DNA from: Flavobacterium cheniae
GTDB taxonomy: Bacteria > Bacteroidota > Bacteroidia > Flavobacteriales > Flavobacteriaceae
Reading direction: 5' to 3'
Assembly (NCBI RefSeq): GCF_004363695.1
Contig: NZ_SNZC01000001.1
Span: 327,857 to 391,856, forward strand
DNA: 64,000 bases
Shown here: positions 7,735 to 17,938 of the stretch, in pieces
How the letters are laid out: each line of letters begins with the position of its first letter
Position numbering within the stretch: position 1 is the stretch's first letter
Notes under the pieces: model-generated
The model's input: only the letters and a program-made list of their open reading frames with translations
Database searches by the model: none
What the model was told of the DNA's origin: nothing
Position numbers and translations under genes: made by a program

Positions 7735-10270
7735 CTTCTAATTTCTTAATTTCTATTTTGAGTTCTTGAGCCGTTTCATCTAAGTCCATGAAAATTTGAT
7801 CGCCTTCATGAATTTTTTGAGTAATAATCTCTTCAGCTAGAGCATCTTCAACATATTTTTGAATGGCTCTTTTTAACGGACGCGCTCCAAACTGCTTATC
7901 AAAACCTTTTTCAGCAATGTAATCTTTGGCTGCTTCTGAAAGTTTTAAAGTGTAACCTAAATCTTTAACGCGGTCGTATAATTTGTCCATTTCGATATCA
8001 ATAATTTTATCAATATCTTCTTTTTCTAGAGCATTGAAGACAATTACATCATCAATTCTGTTTAAAAACTCAGGAGCAAAAGCTTTTTTCAAAGCGTTTT
8101 CGATAATTCCTTTTGAATGTTCTTCTGTTTGTGCAGTTTTTGATGCAGTTCCAAATCCAACACCGGTTCCAAAGTCTTTCAATTGACGAGCACCAACGTT
8201 AGAAGTCATGATAATAATCGTATTTCTAAAATCGATTTTACGACCTAAACTATCTGTTAAATGTCCGTCATCTAATACCTGAAGCATCATATTGAAAACA
8301 TCTGGATGTGCTTTTTCAATCTCATCTAAAAGTACTACGCAATATGGTTTTCTTCTTACTTTTTCAGTTAATTGACCACCTTCTTCGTATCCAACGTATC
8401 CTGGAGGCGCTCCAACTAAACGAGAAATAGCAAATTTTTCCATATATTCACTCATGTCAATACGAACTAAAGCATCTTCAGAATCAAATAATTCCTTTGC
8501 AATAACTTTAGCCAATTGTGTTTTTCCAACACCAGTTTGACCTAAGAATATAAACGAACCAATTGGCTTGTTCGGATCTTTTAAACCAGCGCGATTTCTT
8601 TGGATAGATTTTGCAATTTTTAATACTGCTTCGTCTTGTCCAATTACCTTACCTCTAATAAGTTCAGGTAAGTGAGCTAATTTATTACTTTCAGTTTGTG
8701 CAATACGATTTACAGGAATTCCAGTCATCATAGAAACTACATCAGCAACGTTATCTTCTGTAACGGTAACTTTGTTGTTTTTAGAATCTTCTTCCCATTG
8801 TTCTTGAGCAATTGCTAAATCTTTTTCGATGCGTTTTTCATCATCACGAAGTTTAGCAGCTTCCTCATATTTCTGTTTTTTAACGACCGTATTTTTCAGT
8901 TCGCGCACTTCTTCTAATTGACGTTCTAATTCCAAAATTTGTTTAGGAACATCAATATTAATAATGTGAACACGAGAACCTGCTTCGTCTAAAGCATCAA
9001 TAGCTTTGTCTGGAAGAAAACGATCTGTCATGTAACGATTTGTCAATTTAACACAAGCTTCAATTGCTTCTGGTGTGTATAAAACGTTATGATGGTCTTC
9101 GTATTTTGGTTTGATGTTATTTAAAATCGTAATCGTTTCTTCAACAGATGTTGGTTCTACAATTACTTTTTGAAAACGTCTTTCTAAAGCGCCATCTTTC
9201 TCGATATACTGACGGTATTCGTCCAATGTTGTAGCACCTACACATTGAATTTCACCTCTTGCTAATGCCGGCTTAAACATGTTAGAAGCATCAAGCGAAC
9301 CTGTTGCACCTCCAGCGCCTACAATAGTGTGAATTTCATCAATAAATAAAATGATATCATCATTTTTCTCTAATTCATTCATTACCGCTTTCATTCTTTC
9401 TTCGAATTGTCCGCGGTATTTTGTTCCAGCAACTAAACTTGCTAAATCAAGTGTAACTACACGTTTGTTGAATAAATTACGAGATACTTTCTTTTTAATA
9501 ATTCGCAAAGCTAAACCTTCAGCAATAGCCGATTTTCCAACTCCAGGTTCTCCAATTAAAAGCGGGTTGTTTTTCTTTCTACGACTTAGAATTTGAGAAA
9601 CACGCTCGATTTCTTTCTCACGTCCCACAACTGGGTCTAGTTTTCCTTCTTCTGCCATTTCGGTTAAGTCACGACCGAAGTTATCTAAAACTGGAGTTTT
9701 TGATTTTTTATTGGTTTTTCCACCTGAAGGCGGATTGTTAAATGAGCTTTCTTTTAAACTGTCATCTTGTCCTGAATCGTCATTGAACGACTCCGCTTTT
9801 GGCAAGTTTTCTAAATAATCGTCTTCGTTTGTCATCATGGCTGTATACTGTTCTTTAACGGTTTCGTAATCGATTTTTAATTTGCCCATCAATTTAGTTG
9901 TTGGGTCGTTTTCATTGCGTAAAATGCATAGCAATAGGTGAGCGGTACTTATTTCAGAGTTGTTGAAAAGTTTCGCTTCTAGAAAAGTTGTCTTCAATGC
10001 ACGCTCGGCTTGACGCGTAAGGTGTAAGTTCTTCTTTTCAATATTTTGAATGCCATTAGGGTTAGCAGGGCTAAGTATCTCTACTTTTTTTCGTAAGTGA
10101 GATAAGTCCACAGCTAAATTATTCAAGATATTAATTGCTTTCCCATTGCCATCTCGAAGTATTCCTAGCATTAAGTGTTCGGTACCAATAAAGTCGTGAC
10201 CTAATCGTAAAGCTTCTTCTTTACTGTAGGTAATTACGTCTTTAACTCTCGGTGAAAAATTATCGTCCAT
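7721..10270 (-). CDS. clpC: ClpC-type AAA+ chaperone/protease ATPase
   Basis: The frame is open from 10318, but the ATG at 10270 gives the standard N-terminus MDDNFSPRVKDVITYSKEEA and 849 residues, so I chose it. Two Clp-N repeats cover about 1-145. A variable acidic linker near 150-195 is followed by NBD1 (Walker A GEPGVGKSA at about 240-248) and a coiled-coil/UVR region (KKQKYEEAAKLRDDEKR). NBD2 follows (GQTGVGKTQ) with a C-terminal D2-small domain. ClpC unfolds substrates for ClpP in the cytoplasm and is linked to stress and protein quality control. It is monocistronic and divergent from gyrA. Confidence 0.95.
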   Translation of the reverse strand: MDDNFSPRVKDVITYSKEEALRLGHDFIGTEHLMLGILRDGNGKAINILNNLAVDLSHLRKKVEILSPANPNGIQNIEKKNLHLTRQAERALKTTFLEAKLFNNSEISTAHLLLCILRNENDPTTKLMGKLKIDYETVKEQYTAMMTNEDDYLENLPKAESFNDDSGQDDSLKESSFNNPPSGGKTNKKSKTPVLDNFGRDLTEMAEEGKLDPVVGREKEIERVSQILSRRKKNNPLLIGEPGVGKSAIAEGLALRIIKKKVSRNLFNKRVVTLDLASLVAGTKYRGQFEERMKAVMNELEKNDDIILFIDEIHTIVGAGGATGSLDASNMFKPALARGEIQCVGATTLDEYRQYIEKDGALERRFQKVIVEPTSVEETITILNNIKPKYEDHHNVLYTPEAIEACVKLTNRYMTDRFLPDKAIDALDEAGSRVHIINIDVPKQILELERQLEEVRELKNTVVKKQKYEEAAKLRDDEKRIEKDLAIAQEQWEEDSKNNKVTVTEDNVADVVSMMTGIPVNRIAQTESNKLAHLPELIRGKVIGQDEAVLKIAKSIQRNRAGLKDPNKPIGSFIFLGQTGVGKTQLAKVIAKELFDSEDALVRIDMSEYMEKFAISRLVGAPPGYVGYEEGGQLTEKVRRKPYCVVLLDEIEKAHPDVFNMMLQVLDDGHLTDSLGRKIDFRNTIIIMTSNVGARQLKDFGTGVGFGTASKTAQTEEHSKGIIENALKKAFAPEFLNRIDDVIVFNALEKEDIDKIIDIEMDKLYDRVKDLGYTLKLSEAAKDYIAEKGFDKQFGARPLKRAIQKYVEDALAEEIITQKIHEGDQIFMDLDETAQELKIEIKKLEEPSS

Positions 10271-10451
10271 AGCATTAGTAATATAAGTAAATGTACAAAA
10301 TTCTATAAGGAAATACAAAAATCATACCTTATAAAAAGACAGATAGGCTAAATGACAAAAAATATTTGAAAAATGAAAGAAAGTAGGATAGGATTTATAA
10401 GCAATTTGTAAACAAAATTGTTAATAAATAGTCGAAATTAGTGGTTCAAAA

Positions 10452-10484
10452 TTTGTGTTAAAAGTTCAAAAAGCTGTATATTGG
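10452..10484 (+). promoter_or_regulatory. Possible gyrA promoter
   Basis: TTTG at 10452-10455 is followed after 21 bases by TATATTGG at 10477-10484, one base off the Bacteroidota -7 consensus TAnnTTTG. The gyrA ATG lies about 40 bases downstream. The fit is imperfect. Confidence 0.4.
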
Positions 10485-10524
10485 CACGTTTTAGTACTAA
10501 TATATAATTTTAATGTAAATACTT

Positions 10525-13080
10525 ATGTCAGAAGGAGAAAAGTTAATTCCTATTAACATAGAGGAAGAAATGAAATCAGCTTACATCGATTATTCGATGT
10601 CTGTTATTGTGTCAAGAGCACTTCCTGATGTTAGAGATGGTTTAAAGCCTGTTCACCGAAGAGTACTTTATGGAATGTATGATTTGGGAGTTAACTCAAG
10701 ATCTGCCCACAAAAAATCGGCGAGAATTGTCGGAGAGGTTTTAGGAAAGTATCACCCACATGGAGATTCCTCAGTTTACGATGCTATGGTACGTATGGCT
10801 CAGGAATGGAGTATGCGTTATTTATTGGTTGACGGTCAAGGTAACTTTGGTTCTGTCGATGGAGATAGTCCAGCAGCAATGCGTTACACGGAAGCCAGAA
10901 TGAAAAAGATTTCGGAAGAAATGTTGGCAGATATCGATAAAGAAACAGTTGATTTCCAATTAAACTTTGACGATACATTACAAGAGCCAACGGTTATGCC
11001 AACTAAAATACCAACTTTGTTAGTAAACGGAGCTTCGGGTATTGCGGTAGGTATGGCTACAAATATGGCACCTCACAACTTAACTGAAGTTGTTGATGGT
11101 ATTTTGGCCTATATCGATAACAATGATATTGAAATTGATGAGTTAATAAATCATATCAAAGCTCCTGATTTCCCTACAGGAGGAATAATTTATGGTTACG
11201 AAGGAGTAAGAGAAGCATTCAAAACTGGTAGAGGTCGTATTGTAATGCGTGCTAAAGTTGGTTTTGAAGAAGTAAATGGAAAAGAAGCGATCATTGTAAC
11301 TGAAATTCCTTATCAAGTGAATAAGGCAAATATGATTAAACATACTGCCGATTTAGTTAATGATAAGAAAATAGAAGGTATATCAAATATACGTGATGAA
11401 TCGGATAGAAATGGTATGCGTGTGGTGTATGAATTAAAACGTGATGCGGTTCCAAACGTAGTTTTAAATACACTATATAAATATACGCAATTACAAGCTT
11501 CGTTCAGTGTAAATAATATTGCATTGGTAAAAGGGCGTCCGCAAATGTTGAATCTTAAAGATTTGATTTACCATTTCGTAGAACACCGTCATGATGTTGT
11601 AGTTCGTAGAGCACAATATGATTTAAGAAAAGCAGAAGAAAGAGCTCATATCTTAGAAGGTTTAATCATTGCTTCTGATAATATCGACGAAGTAATCAAA
11701 ATTATTAGAGCTTCTAAAGATGGTGACGAAGCTAGAACGAAATTAATTGAACGTTTCAAATTATCAGAAATTCAAGCACGTGCAATCGTAGAAATGCGTT
11801 TGAGACAATTAACAGGTCTTGAGCAAGATAAATTACGTGCTGAATACGAAGAAATCATGAAATTGATTACGTATTTAAAAGAATTATTGGCAAGCAAAGA
11901 AATGAGAATGCAAGTAATTAAAGACGAATTAGCAGAAATCAGAGATAAATATGGAGATGAGCGTCGTTCGCAAATCGAATATTCTGGTGGAGATGTTAGT
12001 ATCGAAGATTTAATTGCTGATGAAAGTGTTGTAATTACGATTTCTCATGCGGGTTATATCAAACGTACTTCATTATCAGAATACAAAACACAAAATAGAG
12101 GAGGAGTTGGACAAAAATCGGCTGGAACTAGAGATCAAGATTTCTTAGAGCATTTATTTGTAGCAACAAATCACCAATATTTAATGTATTTCACGCAAAA
12201 AGGTAAGTGTTATTGGATGCGTGTTTACGAAATTCCAGAAGGAACAAAAACAAGTAAAGGTCGTGCTATTCAAAACTTAATCAATATCGAAAGTGATGAT
12301 AAAGTAAAAGCATTTATCTGTACTCAAGACTTAAAAGACCAAGATTACATCAATAGTCATTATGTGATTATGGCAACGAAACAAGGTCAAGTTAAGAAAA
12401 CACCATTAGAACAATATTCACGTCCACGTCAAAACGGAATCAATGCGATTACGATTAAAGAAGACGATGAATTAATCGAAGCAAAATTAACTACAGGAAA
12501 CAGTCAAGTTTTATTGGCAGTTAAGTCTGGCAAATTAGTTCGTTTTGAAGAAGAGAAAACACGTCCAATGGGAAGAACTGCTTCAGGAGTTAGAGGTATT
12601 ACTTTAGCCGATGAAAAAGACGAAGTAATTGGAATGGTTTCTATCGATAAAGATCATGTTACAGAATCACAAATCTTAGTTGTTACTGAAAATGGTTACG
12701 GAAAACGTACAAAATTAGTTGATGACGATGGAGAAGATGTATACAGAATCACGAATCGTGGTGGTAAAGGTGTAAAAACTCTTAATATTACAGATAAAAC
12801 AGGGGCTTTAATTGCAATTAATAATGTTACTGATGCTGATGATTTAATGATTATCAATAAATCAGGATTGACAATTAGAATGATGGTTTCTGATTTGAGA
12901 GTAATGGGAAGAGCAACGCAAGGAGTTCGACTAATCAACATCAAAGGAAACGATTCAATCGCTGCTGTAACTAAAGTACTTCGTGAAGATGAAGAAGTAG
13001 TGTTAGATGAAAATGGAGATATTTCTGATGCTGAGACTGGCATAGATATTGATTCGTCAGAAGAAGAAACACAAGAATAA
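10525..13080 (+). CDS. gyrA: DNA gyrase subunit A
   Basis: This 851-residue subunit cuts and rejoins DNA during supercoiling. The catalytic tyrosine is Tyr121 in [10 protein letters not shown]. The breakage-reunion domain fills the N-terminal half, and the C-terminal half has beta-propeller blades with repeated VR.GRxTxGVR-type motifs and a GyrA-box-like RGGKGVKTL. In the quinolone-resistance region, [12 protein letters not shown] carries the usual Ser82 and Asp86 (E. coli Ser83 and Asp87), so no classical resistance substitution is visible. The acidic C-terminal tail is rich in Glu and Asp. It is followed by a terminator and then a TPR protein gene on the same strand. Confidence 0.98.
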   Translation: MSEGEKLIPINIEEEMKSAYIDYSMSVIVSRALPDVRDGLKPVHRRVLYGMYDLGVNSRSAHKKSARIVGEVLGKYHPHGDSSVYDAMVRMAQEWSMRYLLVDGQGNFGSVDGDSPAAMRYTEARMKKISEEMLADIDKETVDFQLNFDDTLQEPTVMPTKIPTLLVNGASGIAVGMATNMAPHNLTEVVDGILAYIDNNDIEIDELINHIKAPDFPTGGIIYGYEGVREAFKTGRGRIVMRAKVGFEEVNGKEAIIVTEIPYQVNKANMIKHTADLVNDKKIEGISNIRDESDRNGMRVVYELKRDAVPNVVLNTLYKYTQLQASFSVNNIALVKGRPQMLNLKDLIYHFVEHRHDVVVRRAQYDLRKAEERAHILEGLIIASDNIDEVIKIIRASKDGDEARTKLIERFKLSEIQARAIVEMRLRQLTGLEQDKLRAEYEEIMKLITYLKELLASKEMRMQVIKDELAEIRDKYGDERRSQIEYSGGDVSIEDLIADESVVITISHAGYIKRTSLSEYKTQNRGGVGQKSAGTRDQDFLEHLFVATNHQYLMYFTQKGKCYWMRVYEIPEGTKTSKGRAIQNLINIESDDKVKAFICTQDLKDQDYINSHYVIMATKQGQVKKTPLEQYSRPRQNGINAITIKEDDELIEAKLTTGNSQVLLAVKSGKLVRFEEEKTRPMGRTASGVRGITLADEKDEVIGMVSIDKDHVTESQILVVTENGYGKRTKLVDDDGEDVYRITNRGGKGVKTLNITDKTGALIAINNVTDADDLMIINKSGLTIRMMVSDLRVMGRATQGVRLINIKGNDSIAAVTKVLREDEEVVLDENGDISDAETGIDIDSSEEETQE

Positions 13081-13089
13081 ATAAGATAA

Positions 13090-13113
13090 GGCCCAAATTT
13101 ATTTTGGGCTTTT
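13090..13113 (+). terminator. gyrA terminator
   Basis: GCCCAAA (13091-13097) pairs with TTTGGGC (13103-13109), followed by TTTTG. It lies 10 bases after the gyrA stop, just ahead of the TPR protein gene. Confidence 0.85.
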
Positions 13114-13135
13114 GTTTAACCCAGATTTTAAAACA

Positions 13136-14257
13136 ATGAAAAAATTAGTATTAAGTGCAACACTTTTATTGTCAGTTGCCACATTTGCTCAAAAAGACGA
13201 GCTTAAAGTATTAAAAAAGATTTATGCTAAAGAATCTATTTCTGACAAAGATTTACAGGAGTATAAAACCGCAAGCGACGCATTACAAACTTTAGCAACA
13301 GAGGAGTCTGATAAAGTATATGCTAAATTTTACAAAACCATGTATCCAACAGTTGTTTTGGCTTCAAAAGGCGCAAAAGCAACTATGCAAGATCAAATGA
13401 ATTTATATAAACCAGATTTTATAAAGGAATATGGTATTGTAATTAATGAAACACTTGAGTTTGAAAAAAAGTCAGGAAAAAAGATTTATACAGATGAATT
13501 AATTCAGGAGAAAGATGAATTTAAAAAAACATTAAATTCACTTGCTATGAGTTTAAATGGTGCTTCTAAGTTCAAAGAAGCATCTGAGGCATTTTATTCA
13601 CTTTATACTTTTGATCCGAAAAACGAAGGTAGTTCTCTACAAAATGCAGCTCAGTTGGCTGTAAATGCTCAAGATTATAAATTGGCTGAGAACTTATATG
13701 AGCAATTTTATAATAGTGATTATTTTAATAATGGGATTCAGTATTTCGCGGTTAATAAAGCTAACGGAATAGAACAAAATTTTGGTAGTTCCAAAGAAGC
13801 TAAAGATTTGAGAACTAATTATATTTCTAAAGGTATTTTCGAAAAACCAAGAGATGAGAAAGTTAATAAAAGTAAAGGAGATGTTTTAAGAACTTTATCT
13901 ATTTTAATTGCTCAAAATGAAGGTGATAAGAAAAAATTAGAATTGTATGTTTCAGAAGCAAGAAAATTACTTCCTAATGATCAAGATTTATTATTAACTG
14001 AATTTAATTTGTATTTCAATCAAGGTTATGAATTAATCAAAGATGATATGAAAATGGTTGAAGAAATTAATAAAGTTATTGATAACAAAAAGAAATATGA
14101 TGAATTGGTTGCTAAAAGAAAAGAGATTTTCACAAAAGCGTTACCATTTTTTGAGAAAGCATATCAAGTAAAACCATCAGATGAAAATACTAAAAATGTT
14201 TTAAAGATAACATATGAAACTTTAGGTCAACCTGAAAAAGCAAAAGCTATCAACTAA
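13136..14257 (+). CDS. Secreted tetratricopeptide-repeat protein
   Basis: The frame opens at a TTG at 13112, but the ATG at 13136 begins a clean signal peptide (MKKLVLSATLLLSVATFAQ), so the 373-residue product starts there. TPR-like helical pairs are visible in the middle (KFKEASEAFYSLYTFDPKN and DYKLAENLYEQFYNSDYF) and at the C-terminus (KALPFFEKAYQVKPSDENT). The protein probably works in the periplasm or on the outer membrane as a binding scaffold. No partner can be inferred from the neighbours: gyrA ahead has its own terminator, and the gene behind is on the other strand. Confidence 0.75.
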   Translation: MKKLVLSATLLLSVATFAQKDELKVLKKIYAKESISDKDLQEYKTASDALQTLATEESDKVYAKFYKTMYPTVVLASKGAKATMQDQMNLYKPDFIKEYGIVINETLEFEKKSGKKIYTDELIQEKDEFKKTLNSLAMSLNGASKFKEASEAFYSLYTFDPKNEGSSLQNAAQLAVNAQDYKLAENLYEQFYNSDYFNNGIQYFAVNKANGIEQNFGSSKEAKDLRTNYISKGIFEKPRDEKVNKSKGDVLRTLSILIAQNEGDKKKLELYVSEARKLLPNDQDLLLTEFNLYFNQGYELIKDDMKMVEEINKVIDNKKKYDELVAKRKEIFTKALPFFEKAYQVKPSDENTKNVLKITYETLGQPEKAKAIN

Positions 14258-14260
14258 AAC

Positions 14261-14292
14261 AAAAAATCCCGATGAAAATCGGGATTTTTTTA
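14261..14292. terminator. Bidirectional terminator
   Basis: AAAAATCCCGAT pairs with ATCGGGATTTTT across 14262-14290. It sits between the TPR gene (plus) and the NlpC/P60 gene (minus), which converge, and can serve both. Confidence 0.9.
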
Positions 14293-15051
14293 TATTATTT
14301 TTTTAATAACTCTCAGTTTGTGTGTGTGTCTATTGACTTCTGCATTATAAATTCCTAAATGGTCTAAACGATCAATTCGTACTTTTCCAGAGGCGTGAAT
14401 GATGTAGTTGTTTTCCATCATAATTCCTACGTGAATGATATTGCCTTCTTCGTTATCAAAAAATGCCAAATCACCTGGTTCACTTTCCTCAATAAAACTT
14501 AAAGCTTCTCCTTGAGTGGCTTGTTGCGAAGCATCTCTTAAAAGAGAATACCCATTTAATTTATAAACCATTTGAGTAAAACCGGAACAATCAATTCCAA
14601 AAGGAGTTTTTCCTCCCCATAAATAAGGGGCATTCAAATACATGAAAGCGGTTTTAACTAAATCTGATTTTGGTTTTTGACCGCAAACTTTTATTCCTTC
14701 AAAACTATATTTGCTAGTGTTTATTTCTTCATTATCTAAAAAAGATAACGAAGCACCTAATGTAATCGAAGTTAATTGATTGTTTGGAGTAGTTATATAT
14801 TCAACTAAATCAGAATTAAGAACGATAGGAGTATTATTTAACACAGTATAATGCTCTTCGGTTATAGGTTGATATTGTTTGGCGTCAATCCAACCAATGT
14901 AATTATCAAATGCCAATTCTATCTGCACCCATTTGGCAGTCATTTCAATAATTTTAAAGTGTTCGCCAAAGAGCAATTGCGAAACTTGTTCGCTTCGGTC
15001 GCTGGCTTCCGCTCTTACGGGAACTATGGCTAAATTACAAATTCCAAACAT
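14290..15051 (-). CDS. NlpC/P60 family cysteine peptidase with SH3 domain
   Basis: The 253-residue protein resembles YkfC-type gamma-D-glutamyl-dipeptide hydrolases used in cell-wall peptide recycling. An SH3-like domain occupies about 5-62 (VPVRAEASDRSEQVSQLLFGE and WVQIE...GWID), followed by a second SH3-like stretch. The NlpC/P60 domain begins near 130, with catalytic Cys155 in FGIDCSGFTQ, His207 in IIHVGIM and His219 in YIIHASG. There is no signal peptide, which fits a cytoplasmic recycling enzyme. The exact substrate is inferred from the family. Confidence 0.85.
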   Translation of the reverse strand: MFGICNLAIVPVRAEASDRSEQVSQLLFGEHFKIIEMTAKWVQIELAFDNYIGWIDAKQYQPITEEHYTVLNNTPIVLNSDLVEYITTPNNQLTSITLGASLSFLDNEEINTSKYSFEGIKVCGQKPKSDLVKTAFMYLNAPYLWGGKTPFGIDCSGFTQMVYKLNGYSLLRDASQQATQGEALSFIEESEPGDLAFFDNEEGNIIHVGIMMENNYIIHASGKVRIDRLDHLGIYNAEVNRHTHKLRVIKKII

Positions 15052-15136
15052 GTTGGTCTAAATAAGAAATGATGAATTAAGAATTTAATTACAAATGTAA
15101 CTAAAATTCAAAATTCACCATTAATAAAGTTATAAA

Positions 15137-16315
15137 TTATGCTCTTTCAATAACAATTGCCGAAGCACCACCACCACCATTACAGATAGCAGCCGCACCA
15201 ATTTTTGCATTGTTTTGGTTTAAAACACTGATTAAAGTAACGATAATTCTAGCTCCAGAACATCCTAGAGGGTGACCTAAAGAAACCGCACCACCGTTTA
15301 CATTAATTTTATCATTGTCTAATCCTAAGATTTGTGCATTAGCTAATCCAACTACAGAGAAAGCTTCGTTAAATTCAAAGAAATCAACATCAGAAATTGA
15401 AATTCCTGCTTTGTCTAATGCTTTTGGTAATGCTTTTGCAGGCGCAGTTGTAAACCATTTTGGTTCTTGAGCCGCATCAGCGTATGATTTAATGTAAGCT
15501 AAAGGAGTTAATCCTAATGATTGTGCTTTTTCTTCACTCATTAAAACTAAAGCCGCAGCTCCGTCATTAATAGTAGAAGCATTAGCCGCTGTAACAGTTC
15601 CTTCTTTTGTGAAAACTGCAGCTAATGAAGGAATTTTATCTAATTTAACATTAGTGTATTCTTCGTCTTTAGAAACTACGATAGCGTCACCTCTTCTTTG
15701 AGGTACTTCTACCGGAACAATTTCTGCGTCAAACTTACCAGCTTCCCACGCAGCCGCAGAACGCTCATATGATTGAATTGCGAAGTTATCTTGCGCTTCT
15801 CTTGTAATGTTGTATTCTGTCGCACATAAGTCAGCACAAACACCCATAGCGTTGTTATCGTATGCGTCAGTTAAACCGTCTTTCTGCATTCCGTCAACTA
15901 AAGAAGTTGGTCCAAATTTTACACCGTTTCTTAAGTGAACGTAATGTGGAATCAAACTCATGTTTTCCATACCACCCGCTACTACGATTTCAGCGTCTCC
16001 AGCCATGATAGCTTGAGCACCTTGCATAACGGCTTTCATACCACTAGCACAAACTTTATTTACAGTAGTACAAGCTACACTTTCAGATAAACCAGCATAT
16101 AAAGCGGCTTGTCTTGCAGGAGCTTGGCCGTTTCCAGCTTGAACTACATTACCCATTAATACTTCGTCAACTAATTTAGGGTCTAAATTGATTTTATTTA
16201 AAGCGCCTTTGATGGCAGCAGCACCTAATTTTGTAGCAGGTACACTAGATAAAGCTCCCATGAAACTTCCAATTGGAGTTCTTACGGCAGAAACGATAAC
16301 TACTCTTTTAGTCAT
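15137..16315 (-). CDS. Acetyl-CoA C-acyltransferase (thiolase)
   Basis: This 392-residue thiolase makes or breaks acetoacetyl-CoA or longer 3-ketoacyl-CoA. The acyl-accepting Cys89 is in NKVCASGMKA, His348 is in SLGHPLGCSG, and the second cysteine Cys378 is in AAICNGGGGAS. All three are present, so it should be active. Length and motifs fit the biosynthetic/AtoB-type class better than the FadA class, but the direction in vivo is open. It stands alone between the NlpC/P60 gene and the tRNA operon. Confidence 0.93.
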   Translation of the reverse strand: MTKRVVIVSAVRTPIGSFMGALSSVPATKLGAAAIKGALNKINLDPKLVDEVLMGNVVQAGNGQAPARQAALYAGLSESVACTTVNKVCASGMKAVMQGAQAIMAGDAEIVVAGGMENMSLIPHYVHLRNGVKFGPTSLVDGMQKDGLTDAYDNNAMGVCADLCATEYNITREAQDNFAIQSYERSAAAWEAGKFDAEIVPVEVPQRRGDAIVVSKDEEYTNVKLDKIPSLAAVFTKEGTVTAANASTINDGAAALVLMSEEKAQSLGLTPLAYIKSYADAAQEPKWFTTAPAKALPKALDKAGISISDVDFFEFNEAFSVVGLANAQILGLDNDKINVNGGAVSLGHPLGCSGARIIVTLISVLNQNNAKIGAAAICNGGGGASAIVIERA

Positions 16316-16517
16316 GATAGAAAGGTTTTTTATTTGAATTGCGAAATTACTATTTTTATTCGAATTGAGGCAAGGTTTTTATTGATATTCTAAGTTAAAA
16401 TCGAATTTTATTTTGATATTACCAATTTGATTTCATTTTTATTAAAAAGCTATTGTATTGATTGTAAGCGTTTTTTTAGGAATAAGAAAAATTTATTGAA
16501 AAAAACTCCCTAAAATG

Positions 16518-16548
16518 TTGTATAATTAAGAATGAAAATATACATTTG
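16518..16548 (+). promoter_or_regulatory. Promoter of the tRNA operon
   Basis: TTG at 16518-16520 and TACATTTG at 16541-16548 are separated by 20 bases and fit the Bacteroidota -33/-7 pattern with an exact TAnnTTTG. The first tRNA begins 36 bases later. The rest of the 16316-16583 gap is AT-rich with nothing else recognised. Confidence 0.7.
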
Positions 16549-16583
16549 CAACCGCAAAAAAGATAAGTTCTTACAACAAAATA

Positions 16584-16667
16584 GGAGAGGTGCCAGAGTG
16601 GTAATGGAGCAGATTGCTAATCTGTCGACGGGTAACCGTCGCCTGGGTTCGAATCCCTGTCTCTCCG
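16584..16667 (+). tRNA. tRNA-Ser(GCT)
   Basis: The acceptor stem GGAGAGG pairs with TCTCTCC. The anticodon loop TTGCTAA carries GCT (reads AGC/AGU). There is a long variable arm typical of serine tRNAs (GTCGACGGGTAACCGTCGC) and a T arm GGGTTCGAATCCC. CCA is not encoded. Confidence 0.97.
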
Positions 16668-16683
16668 CTTTTATTTGTTTTTG

Positions 16684-16758
16684 CGGGGTGTAGCGTAGCC
16701 CGGTTATCGCGCCTGCTTTGGGAGCAGGAGGCCGCAGGTTCGAATCCTGCCACCCCGA
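16684..16758 (+). tRNA. tRNA-Pro(TGG)
   Basis: The acceptor stem CGGGGTG pairs with CACCCCG. The anticodon stem CCTGC/GCAGG encloses TTTGGGA, giving anticodon TGG. The T arm is GCAGGTTCGAATCCTGC. It is the second gene of the three-tRNA operon. Confidence 0.97.
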
Positions 16759-16771
16759 CGATAATAAAATA

Positions 16772-16845
16772 GGTTGCGTAGCTCAGCTGGATAGAGCAAC
16801 TCACTTCTAATGAGTAGGTCCCAGGTTCGAATCCTGGCGCGATCA
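16772..16845 (+). tRNA. tRNA-Arg(TCT)
   Basis: The anticodon stem CTCA/TGAG encloses a loop with TCT, which reads AGA/AGG arginine codons, the preferred arginine codons in AT-rich genomes. The acceptor stem GGTTGCG/CGCGATC contains two G-U wobble pairs. It is the last tRNA before the terminator. Confidence 0.96.
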
Positions 16846-16846
16846 C

Positions 16847-16876
16847 AAAAAGCCTTGCAATTGCAAGGCTTTTTTG
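16847..16876 (+). terminator. tRNA operon terminator
   Basis: AAAAAGCCTTGCAA is followed directly by its complement TTGCAAGGCTTTTT (16847-16874). The T-run lies immediately after tRNA-Arg. Confidence 0.9.
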
Positions 16877-16898
16877 TTTTAATCAATTCTGAGTAATC

Positions 16899-17351
16899 TT
16901 AGAGTCCCTCATATTTTCCATCTTCATCAACAAGATACACTTCTTCTAAAAACCAATTGTTTTCGATTTTAATAAAGTGATATTCGTAATCAGCATCTCG
17001 AAAACTGTTTTTTGGATCTTTAAATTTTGTTTTAATTATTGCGCTATTTTTTTTAATAATCTCTTTGCTTATTTTTTCTTTTTCTGGACAGTGGTTAGAA
17101 TCGCTACCGAATGAAATTCCTTGATGTATTTTGCCTAATTGACAATATTTAGAAATTATTTTTTTATATTCTTTTTCAATATTCTCATCATTATTTTTAG
17201 TTTGGCTTAAATTATAAGCGTAATCGTTCCATTTTTTATAGTCTTTTATAAACTCAATAGTAAGTTTTGAAGGATCGTTTGATTTGATCTCCTGTGACAT
17301 AACTCCATGTTGAGTAAGAAGACTTAAGATGATTAGGTAAATAATTTTCAT
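16899..17351 (-). CDS. Secreted protein with NTF2-like C-terminus
   Basis: The product is 150 residues with a signal peptide (MKIIYLIILSLLTQHGVMSQ). The C-terminal part (DADYEYHFIKIENNWFLEEVYLVDEDG, cited in part) alternates strand-forming residues in the way of NTF2-fold immunity-type proteins of Bacteroidota, but this is pattern recognition only. Two cysteines (in KYCQLG and NHCPEK) could form a disulfide in the periplasm. It begins 12 bases after another small secreted protein gene and is the last gene of a minus-strand cluster. No toxin gene is adjacent. Confidence 0.6.
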   Translation of the reverse strand: MKIIYLIILSLLTQHGVMSQEIKSNDPSKLTIEFIKDYKKWNDYAYNLSQTKNNDENIEKEYKKIISKYCQLGKIHQGISFGSDSNHCPEKEKISKEIIKKNSAIIKTKFKDPKNSFRDADYEYHFIKIENNWFLEEVYLVDEDGKYEGL

Positions 17352-17363
17352 TTTTTATAAATA

Positions 17364-17933
17364 TTACTCCACACACTTCAAAAACTCCATAAAATAATTA
17401 GCGGGATTTGTTTTTATTTTCAAAGACTCAGAAATCAATTCATTTTTAACGACATAATCTTTTGATTCTCCTGAAAATTGAATTCTCACTAATGAAATGG
17501 GACTATTTTTTAACTCTTCAAAATTAGTTTTAGTAAAGTAAAAATAAGCTGTTAATAATCTAATGTTGCTTTTCTCTTCTGAATTATAGTTTAAATCACT
17601 ACAAACATCATCAAAGGCATGCAAAAGGGTTACAATTTTGCCGTTCATCAATTGAATTACAATCTTCGAGTTTTTTGATAAACAATTTACGGGTATAAAA
17701 TCATTACTTTTTTGTAATTGCTGCAGGCTCAACATTGGAATGCCATTGCTATTAAGTAATCCAAAAAAAATAAATTCTTTATTGTTTCCAAAAATTCTTT
17801 CATTCATCAATTTATGGGGTAATGATTTAAGTGAAGTAGAATCTGTTTTTTCTTCAATGTCGTATTTACAATCTTTATTTTGAGCGTTAACACTTAATGT
17901 AAGTAACAATAGTAGCGATAAAAGGTGTTTCAT
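17364..17933 (-). CDS. Secreted protein of unknown function
   Basis: The frame is open to 17954, but the ATG at 17933 starts a good signal peptide (MKHLLSLLLLLTLSVNAQ) and avoids overlapping the upstream methyltransferase gene, so it is preferred; the product is 189 residues. Mature features include four or five cysteines and a strand-rich core (SKIVIQLMNGKIVTLLHAF). No family was recognised. The gene follows the methyltransferase gene closely and precedes the NTF2-like gene by 12 bases, so the three are probably co-transcribed. Confidence 0.6.
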   Translation of the reverse strand: MKHLLSLLLLLTLSVNAQNKDCKYDIEEKTDSTSLKSLPHKLMNERIFGNNKEFIFFGLLNSNGIPMLSLQQLQKSNDFIPVNCLSKNSKIVIQLMNGKIVTLLHAFDDVCSDLNYNSEEKSNIRLLTAYFYFTKTNFEELKNSPISLVRIQFSGESKDYVVKNELISESLKIKTNPANYFMEFLKCVE

Positions 17934-17938
17934 TTGGA

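Noticed and set aside
10784..10990. Antisense open frames within gyrA, clpC and other long genes
   Set aside because: They are shadows of strongly supported coding regions in other frames, without their own start context or homology signs.
16571..16886. Short open frames across the tRNA cluster
   Set aside because: They are translations of tRNA-Ser, tRNA-Pro and tRNA-Arg in shadow frames.
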